From positions 80,390-144,389 of the forward strand of contig JADJMH010000037.1 in assembly GCA_016709675.1 (NCBI GenBank): a stretch of DNA of 64,000 nucleotides, in the 5' to 3' direction. Positions within the stretch are counted from its first letter, which is position 1. Each line of letters opens with the position of its first letter. The notes beneath the pieces were generated by a model. That model was not told where the DNA came from. It worked only from the letters and a program-made list of their open reading frames with translations, and searched no databases. The stretch comes from Candidatus Accumulibacter proximus (GTDB lineage Bacteria > Pseudomonadota > Gammaproteobacteria > Burkholderiales > Rhodocyclaceae). A program made the position numbers and the translations under genes. This document shows, piece after piece, positions 58,832-64,000 of this stretch.

Positions 58832-60412
58832 TTATTTGGGGTTAACCCAAGCCAGCGGGTCGAGCGGTTTGCCTTGGTGACGAAGTTCAAAGTATAAACC
58901 GGATTCAGGATTGCCACCGCTGTTGCCCACAGTGGCAATGGTTTGCCCGGTACTGACCTCGTCGCCGACCTGTTTCAGCAGCGCGTCGTTGTTGGCGTAG
59001 ATGGAAAGATAGCTGCCGCCATGGTCGACAATCAGCAGATTGCCGAAGCCACGCATCCATTCGGCAAAGACCACCCGGCCTCCGGCGATGCTGGACACCT
59101 CGCTGCCGGTTCGGGCGGCGATAAAAAGACCCTTCCAGGTGCTCCCTTCCTGTCTCGCGGTACCAAATCGATTGCTGATCGTCCCGCGTGTTGGCAGTCG
59201 CAGTTGCCCTTTCATTCTCGCCAGACTGATAGTTGAGGTGGTCGCCGCCGGATCGACGGTGCTTGCTTCCGGCGGCGCTGCGCGGGGTTCAGCTGTCTCA
59301 CCCTCGGGGACTGTTCTGCTTGTCCGGGGTTTCTCCTGCCGCTGCACTTCGCGGCGGGCTTCCCGGGCTTCAGCGGCCTTGCTGGCAATAATCTTCGACA
59401 GCCGGTCGACGAGTTCGGCCAAGCGTTTTTCATCGCGTTGCAGGTTGCCTATCGCGCGCCGCTGCGTTGCTACTTGGCTCGATACCTCGTCAAACATCGC
59501 CTGGCGCTGCTGACGCTGGGCCAGCAGCCTGGTGTGTTGCTCCTGTTGTTGGGCTTCAATAGCGGAAAGCTTTTCGGCCTGTTGCCTTGTTTCGGTGGCG
59601 AGTGCTTGCTTGCGCTGCAATGTGGACTCGATTCCCAGCAGGATCTGGCTGCGCGCCCGCCCAATCGCTTCCAGATAGTGGAGATCACGAGCCAGTTGAT
59701 TGGGGTCGTCGCCATTGAGAAACAGGCGCAGGGGATCCGGATTTCCGCGCAGGTACTGCCGATAGAGCAACTTTTCCAGTTGCGTCTGCTGCGTGTTCAA
59801 CCCGTGTTCGAGGGCTTTCGATTGCATGTCGAGGTTCTTGAGCTCCATCTGCAGCCTGCCGATCTGTGTCGTCAGGTTGTGCAGTTCGCGCTGCGTGGCG
59901 GATATTGCGCGCTCGGCCTCCTGCAGTTGATCCCTTGCCTCCCTCCGCGAACCCTCTGCGGCGGTCATTTCCTTGCGCAGGGTTTCGATCTGGGCCCGTA
60001 GCGATCTCAGGTCGCTCTGTTTTTCCGCGACTTCACTCGGTGATGCGAGGTCCCCATCGTTGACACCTTGTTTGCTGCTGGCGTAAACGCCTTGCGCCCC
60101 CAGCATCGCCGCCAGTAGGGCGATGAACAGCACGCGCCAGTTCGCGGGTCTGGCCAGCAGGCCGGGACGCGCCGCTGCACGATCGGGTTCCAGGCTCGCT
60201 GCCGAGCGCTTAACGACGAGCACACGTTGCCGGTGGGCGGCTGGTGATCGGCTGGTGCGCGCGGGGCCTGGCGTAGGGTTATCCAGGGACTTTCCTGTGG
60301 TACTCGTCAAGGAACGAAGGATGCCTTGCAGAAACGTGAATTGGCTTACCAGGACTCGGCCCGGCGGTTGTTCGCTGGGCGCGAGGGCAGGTACAAAACA
60401 CCCGCGTATCAA
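58832..60412 (-). CDS. envC: Murein hydrolase activator EnvC
   Basis: This protein has up to 526 residues; the true start is uncertain because the signal segment (WRVLFIALLAAMLGAQGVYA) lies about 92 residues in, and an internal GTG may be used. Residues about 125-375 form a long coiled coil (SLRAQIETLRKEMTAAEG, LHNLTTQIGRLQMELKNL). The C-terminal domain is LytM-like, but the zinc-binding His residues are replaced (STWKGLFIAARTG, FELRHQGKPLDP). Known: such degenerate LytM proteins activate amidases at the division site. First gene of the envC-ctpA-hypothetical-moeB run. Confidence 0.9.
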   Translation of the reverse strand: MIRGCFVPALAPSEQPPGRVLVSQFTFLQGILRSLTSTTGKSLDNPTPGPARTSRSPAAHRQRVLVVKRSAASLEPDRAAARPGLLARPANWRVLFIALLAAMLGAQGVYASSKQGVNDGDLASPSEVAEKQSDLRSLRAQIETLRKEMTAAEGSRREARDQLQEAERAISATQRELHNLTTQIGRLQMELKNLDMQSKALEHGLNTQQTQLEKLLYRQYLRGNPDPLRLFLNGDDPNQLARDLHYLEAIGRARSQILLGIESTLQRKQALATETRQQAEKLSAIEAQQQEQHTRLLAQRQQRQAMFDEVSSQVATQRRAIGNLQRDEKRLAELVDRLSKIIASKAAEAREARREVQRQEKPRTSRTVPEGETAEPRAAPPEASTVDPAATTSTISLARMKGQLRLPTRGTISNRFGTARQEGSTWKGLFIAARTGSEVSSIAGGRVVFAEWMRGFGNLLIVDHGGSYLSIYANNDALLKQVGDEVSTGQTIATVGNSGGNPESGLYFELRHQGKPLDPLAWVNPK

Positions 60413-60464
60413 GCATTTGCTCTATAATCGGCAATTATATGATAAACGAGGAAGCTCGCGTATC

Positions 60465-60773
60465 GTGCCTATCAGGGCCAGCATCATTGACAAGCAGGAA
60501 CATATCGAGCAGGCGGCACGTGCGCTGAAGTCGATATCGCATCCCTTGCGCCTGAAGATCCTTTGTGTGATCGGCGACCAGGATGCCTGCGTACAAGAGA
60601 TCGTGGAGGCGGTAGGTACCTCGCAAAGCAACATCTCCCAGCATCTCGCGATTCTTCGCGACAAGGGTGTCCTGCTCGCACGCAAGGATGCCAACCGGGT
60701 CTACTATCGGGTTGGTGACGCGCGTACGTTACAGTTGATTGGCATGATGCGTGAGGTGTTTTGCGGCGATTAG
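60465..60773 (+). CDS. ArsR-family transcriptional regulator
   Basis: This protein has about 102 residues from GTG 60465, with GAGGAAG upstream; a longer open frame exists but is not homologous. Winged helix: SHPLRLKILCVIGDQDACVQEIVEAVGTSQSNISQHLAIL in blocks, then DKGVLLARKDANRVYYRVGD. A single Cys (DQDACVQEI) sits at the alpha-3 position where some ArsR proteins bind metal, but a CxC pair is missing. A TATAAT hexamer at 60423-60428 is a plausible -10. It is divergent from envC and upstream of the rhodanese gene, so it may respond to sulfur or redox state. Confidence 0.85.
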   Translation: MPIRASIIDKQEHIEQAARALKSISHPLRLKILCVIGDQDACVQEIVEAVGTSQSNISQHLAILRDKGVLLARKDANRVYYRVGDARTLQLIGMMREVFCGD

Positions 60774-60862
60774 GCACACCTTGGCTGTCCTGCAGTGTTG
60801 TCGTTGGCGTTGGGCGCCATCGTCGGGCAGTAGGTTAGGAGCGTCGGTTTCTGGAGCCTGGA

Positions 60863-61281
60863 TTGGAATTCATACAGCAGAACATTTTTGTGGTGGCCGT
60901 TGCCGTCATCAGCGGCACGATGCTGCTGGCGCTTTCGGTGCGTCGGCCGGCTGGCGCGGGCGCTGTCTCGCCTGCGCAGGCCACCTTGTTGATCAACCGC
61001 GAGAATGCTCAGTTGATCGACATTCGTGAGCCGAACGAGTACATAGCAGGCCACCTCTGCGACTCGCGGAACATTCCCGCGGCATCGCTGGCGCAACGCG
61101 TTGGCGAACTGGAGCCGTTCAAGACAAGCCGGTGATTCTTGTCTGCCAGTCCGGAGCGCGTTCGTCGGCTGCATGTTCCACGCTGTCCAAGCTCGGTTTC
61201 TTGCGGGTTCCACCCCTGGAGGGAGGAGTTGCGGCATGGTCCGAGGCGGGTCTGCCGCTCAAGAAGGGGACCAGGCGATGA
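60863..61281 (+). pseudogene. Membrane-anchored rhodanese-like protein, single frameshift
   Basis: The first frame (60863-61123) reads MEFIQQNIFVVAVAVISGTM, a membrane anchor, then ATLLINRENAQLIDIREPNEYIAGH, the rhodanese start. The sense continues from 61123 in a different frame as DKPVILVCQSGARSSAAC, holding the active-site Cys loop, then GGVAAWSEAGLPL, to a stop at 61279-61281 that overlaps the grxC start (ATGA). One missing base near 61118-61123 separates the halves. Rhodanese-grxC-secB is a conserved run in betaproteobacteria, so this is either a sequencing error or a recent mutation. Confidence 0.8.
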
Positions 61282-61553
61282 GCCTTGCGCCGCAGGTGTT
61301 GATGTATGCGACTGCCGTCTGTCCGTTCTGTATCCGGGCCGAGCAACTGCTGCGCGCACGCGGGGTCGTCGAGATCGAGAAGGTTCGTATCGACCTTGAT
61401 CCCGCGCGCCGCAGCGAGATGCTCACAAGGACCGCCAAACGCACTGTCCCACAGATTTATATCGGCGAAACCCACGTCGGCGGTTGCGACGAGCTCATTG
61501 CTCTCGATCGTGCGGGCAGGCTCTTGCCTTTGCTCGCGGGTGAAGGCGCTTGA
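61278..61553 (+). CDS. grxC: Glutaredoxin 3
   Basis: This 91-residue protein has ATG 61278 overlapping the rhodanese stop. Active site CPFC (residues 15-18, versus CPYC in Escherichia coli); cis-Pro in KRTVPQIYIG; glutathione-binding GGCDELIALD. A small cytoplasmic thiol-disulfide oxidoreductase using glutathione. It lies about 60 bp upstream of secB, the order seen in many proteobacteria. Confidence 0.95.
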   Translation: MSLAPQVLMYATAVCPFCIRAEQLLRARGVVEIEKVRIDLDPARRSEMLTRTAKRTVPQIYIGETHVGGCDELIALDRAGRLLPLLAGEGA

Positions 61554-61615
61554 GATCTGCCTTCCCGCATCATTGGCTTCACTAACCATCCCACTGCATA
61601 GGTCAAAAAACCAAC

Positions 61616-62083
61616 ATGAGCGAACAAGAGAACCCTGTATTTGCGATCGAGAAGATCTACATCAAGGATCTGTCGGTTGAAGTGCCCAACGCACCGCAGA
61701 TTTTTCTGGAGCGTGAGTCACCCAAGGTCAGCATCCAGCTACAAACGAATGCGCAGGGTATTGGAGAAGGCGTCTTCGAAGTGACGTTGACGACCACGGT
61801 AACTTCCAAGATCGAAGAAAAGACTGTCTTTCTCGTCGAGGTCGGGCAGGCGGGAATCTTCCGCGTGCAGAATGTGCCAAGCGAGAACATGGAGCCCTTG
61901 CTGTCGATTGCCTGCCCCAACATTCTCTTCCCCTACGCTCGTGAAGTGGTGTCCGACGCCGTCACACGTGCCGGTTTTGCCCCCGTCATGCTGCAACCAG
62001 TCAATTTCGAAGCGCTTTACATGTCCCGCCTGCAGCAACAGGAAGCCGGCCAAGAAGCCGCGGGTGAGGCGACGACCCATTAG
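61616..62083 (+). CDS. secB: Protein-export chaperone SecB
   Basis: This 155-residue protein is the typical length. It has FAIEKIYIKDLSVEVPNAP, VFEVTLTTTVTS, KTVFLVEVGQAGIF and CPNILFPYAREVVSDAVTRAGFAPVMLQPVNFEALY in blocks, all family hallmarks. It is a tetrameric cytoplasmic chaperone that hands unfolded precursors to SecA. It is followed 11 bp later by the SH3-domain gene. Confidence 0.97.
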   Translation: MSEQENPVFAIEKIYIKDLSVEVPNAPQIFLERESPKVSIQLQTNAQGIGEGVFEVTLTTTVTSKIEEKTVFLVEVGQAGIFRVQNVPSENMEPLLSIACPNILFPYAREVVSDAVTRAGFAPVMLQPVNFEALYMSRLQQQEAGQEAAGEATTH

Positions 62084-62094
62084 GTGATTTCTCG

Positions 62095-62529
62095 ATGAAA
62101 CGGCTGCTGAGCTGGTTGCTTGCCGCCGGATTTTCCGGGCCGTTGCTGGCGATCGAGTACCGCACTGTCGATGCGGCAGCGGTTCTTTACGACGCGCCGT
62201 CGCAGCGCGGTAGCAGACTTTTCGTCGTCAGGCGGGGGACGCCGGTCGAGTTGGTGGTCAACCTGGAAGGCTGGTCCAAGGTGCGCGATGCCGATGGCGG
62301 TCTGGCCTGGATCGAGGCGAGGTACCTCGCCAAGCGTCGCACGGTAATCGTGACCGCGGTCCGCGCCCAGATCCGGCAGACTGCCGATGAGTCTGCGCCG
62401 GTGGTCTTCGAGGCGGAAAAGAGCGTCTCACTGGTCTATCTCGAAGCGGCGCCTGGCGGCTGGGCCAAGGTTCGCCACCGCGAGGGACAGGTGGGTTTCG
62501 TGCGTGCCAGTCAGGTGTGGGGTTTCTGA
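62095..62529 (+). CDS. Exported SH3-domain protein
   Basis: This 144-residue protein has a signal peptide (MKRLLSWLLAAGFSGPLLA) and two bacterial SH3-like repeats. The first covers about residues 22-80 (AAVLYDAPSQRGSRLFVVRRGTPVELV, WSKVRDADGGLAWIEARYL) and the second about 84-143 (RAQIRQTADESAPVVFEAEK, WAKVRHREGQVGFVRASQVWGF). Such domains bind peptidoglycan. It lies downstream of secB with an 11-bp gap, in an order I recall from other betaproteobacteria where gpsA often follows. The ISL3 copy D begins about 30 bp after its stop. Confidence 0.85.
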   Translation: MKRLLSWLLAAGFSGPLLAIEYRTVDAAAVLYDAPSQRGSRLFVVRRGTPVELVVNLEGWSKVRDADGGLAWIEARYLAKRRTVIVTAVRAQIRQTADESAPVVFEAEKSVSLVYLEAAPGGWAKVRHREGQVGFVRASQVWGF

Positions 62530-62560
62530 AGCGCAATTCACGAAGACGCGCCGTCAGGAC

Positions 62561-64000
62561 GGCTCTATGCCGTTTCGTGTGGAAACGGACGAGAGGCGTG
62601 TGGTTGAGGGGAGGCGGATGTCAAGGTTGACGCAGTCCGGGCGTAGCCGGACCCTTTACATCGCCTCCCTCGCGTACGCTTCCTCTTTGCCGAGGAGGCA
62701 GTCTGCCGGCCTCGGCATGGAGGACAACAGCGGCCTTTCCTCTTCCGACCGGTTCCCGCGATTGAAACGCTGTTCACCTGAGGCCCTGGGCCTCGTCGCG
62801 CCTTGGCAGGTGGATCAAGTGACCTTTACACCGGAGGCTGGACGGATCGACTTCCAGGTGAGTTCGGCGTACAGTCATGCCTGTCCTGCTCAGATCAGCG
62901 GTGGCAACCGCTGCATCGACCGCTTGGCGCGCTCCTGGCGGCATCTGATTTCTTCGAGACGAAGCCCATCTGCATGCCGGAGGTACCGCGAGTCGCTCTG
63001 TACCGACTGTGGCAAGGTGACGCAAATCCCCACGCCCTGGGCGCGAAGGGGAGTCATTTCACGCTGTTGTCTGGAGGCGTTGACGCTGATGCTGGCACCG
63101 ACCATGTCGGTACTGGCGGCGGGTCGCGTGCTGCGCGCTCGCAGTCCCAGACTGTGGCGCGTCATCGAGCATCGCGTGGCGCAGGCGCGCGCTACAGAGT
63201 CATGCCGAGGTCTGAGCCGTCGGCGTGGGATGAGACCGCCAGTAAGCGCAGCCAGACGTACATCGCTGTTTTCCATGATCTTGATGCGCCACGTCTGCTG
63301 TTTGCCACGCCCGGTCGAGATAAGGCCACTCTGGGGAAGCCCGCCAGCGATCTCGCCGAGCATGGCGGGCCAACCGAGCGCGATATTACCGATTTGAGCA
63401 TGGACATGAGCCGGTGCTTTCAGCGGAGCCGCCGAGCACTTTCCGGGGCCAAGGTCTGCTTCGACCGCTTTCACGTGGTCGCTCTGAGCAGTGCCGGACG
63501 AGGTGCGCCGGACCGAGGCCGCGTGAACCTGAACTCGCGCACCCGCTGGAGCCTGCAAAAGAAACCCGCCGACTGACCAGCCAGCAAACCCGGCATCTGG
63601 CACTGGTTGCAGCGCTCGAATCTCAAGACCGGCCGCTGGCGCATCAAGGAAGCGTTGCGCGCGATCTATGCCAAGGCTTACGACGCCTGATGAGGCCAAG
63701 CCCCTCTTCTGGCGCTGGTCGAGTTAGCCAGTTGCCGCCGACTGGAACCCTTCAAGCGCCCCGGCAGGACCATCACCACCATCCTCCGGGCGTACTCAAT
63801 GGCTTCAGGCCGGCAAACATACAACGCGTCGAGGCCATGAATCGGGCAGTTTCAGGAGGCGAGAGCCCGCGCCCGCGGTTATCGCCGAGTTGAAAACTTC
63901 ATCGCCATGGCCTATTCCTCGTCGCTGGAAAACTCACTCCATTTGCCTGTCCCTCCTTCGCCTGTTTCCTCCTATCTCCACACGGAACGCGATTAAACCC
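62561..64000 (+). mobile_element. ISL3-family element, copy D (1440 bp, ends at window edge)
   Basis: It starts GGCTCTATGCCGTTTCGTG; the preceding 8 bp (GTCAGGAC, 62553-62560) are the expected left target duplication. The final bases of the window (TTAAACCC) are the opposite inverted-repeat end, so the right duplication cannot be checked. The transposase is on the plus strand. This copy is close in length to copy A. Confidence 0.9.
62717..63996 (+). pseudogene. ISL3 transposase, frameshifted (copy D)
   Basis: Fragments include LGLVAPWQVDQVTFTPEAGRIDFQV, a damaged zinc-finger part (VALYRLWQGDANP is an out-of-frame reading of VPRVACTDCGKVTQIP), FHDLDAPRLLFATPGRDKATLG and AKVCFDRFHVVALSS. At least four frame changes are needed. 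The terminal GTD-stop seen in copies A-C is also altered. Confidence 0.8.

Overview
The window is about 64 kb of GC-rich bacterial chromosome. The housekeeping genes (metH-murB, pntAB, gltBD, glmU-glmS, glyA-nrdR-ribD, ctpA-envC, grxC-secB) and a tRNA-Ile(CAU) carrying an Azoarcus-type group I intron point to a betaproteobacterium, most likely Rhodocyclales and close to 'Candidatus Accumulibacter', Azoarcus or Dechloromonas. This is inferred from protein families, gene order and the intron; no search was run.

Layout. (1) 1-6.7 kb is an accessory island ending at tRNA-Ile. It holds a 5'-truncated AAA+ ATPase and a subtilase that match the IetA/IetS pair known from plasmid-stability and anti-phage work. 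Two ~260-280 bp direct repeats, each ending in a copy of the tRNA terminator, then enclose a Sel1-repeat/trypsin-like lipoprotein and a gamma-glutamylcyclotransferase-like protein. (2) 6.8-10.4 kb is nested insertion-sequence wreckage: an ISL3 element sits inside a larger DDE-transposase element, next to a TIR-like gene fragment. (3) 11-20 kb is an envelope-stress module: an EF-hand protein, a Spy/CpxP-like protein, a CpxRA-like two-component system and a MacAB/outer-membrane-factor exporter. GTAAA-N5-GTAAA-type boxes precede three of its transcription units. (4) 20-28 kb is degraded accessory DNA: a decayed ABC-transporter operon, an orphan gene, an ISAzo13-type element, a TetR gene split by ISL3, its putative operator, and a flavin-dependent HpaB/4-hydroxybutyryl-CoA-dehydratase-family enzyme. 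(5) 28.4-62.5 kb is mostly intact core genome: c-di-GMP synthesis, tRNA modification, peptidyl-prolyl isomerase, rRNA pseudouridylation, cell wall precursors, methionine synthase, transhydrogenase, glutamate synthase, amino-sugar synthesis, one-carbon metabolism, riboflavin and ribonucleotide-reductase control, cell-division amidase activation and protein export. A third ISL3 copy interrupts it at 38-39.4 kb. (6) A fourth ISL3 copy ends exactly at the last base of the window.

Four ISL3 copies of one element are present. All have recognisable ends and all have broken transposase frames; 8-bp target duplications can be seen on both sides of three. Several G-homopolymer blocks, one of which replaces about 165 nt of ISL3 sequence, look like sequencing or assembly artefacts. 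Frameshifts inside repeats should therefore be read cautiously.

The most interesting points are: the IetAS pair, whose IetS appears to lack the catalytic serine; the repeat-bounded protease/GGCT cassette next to the intron-bearing tRNA-Ile; the Cpx-box regulon; and the TetR/operator/flavoprotein locus disrupted by ISL3.
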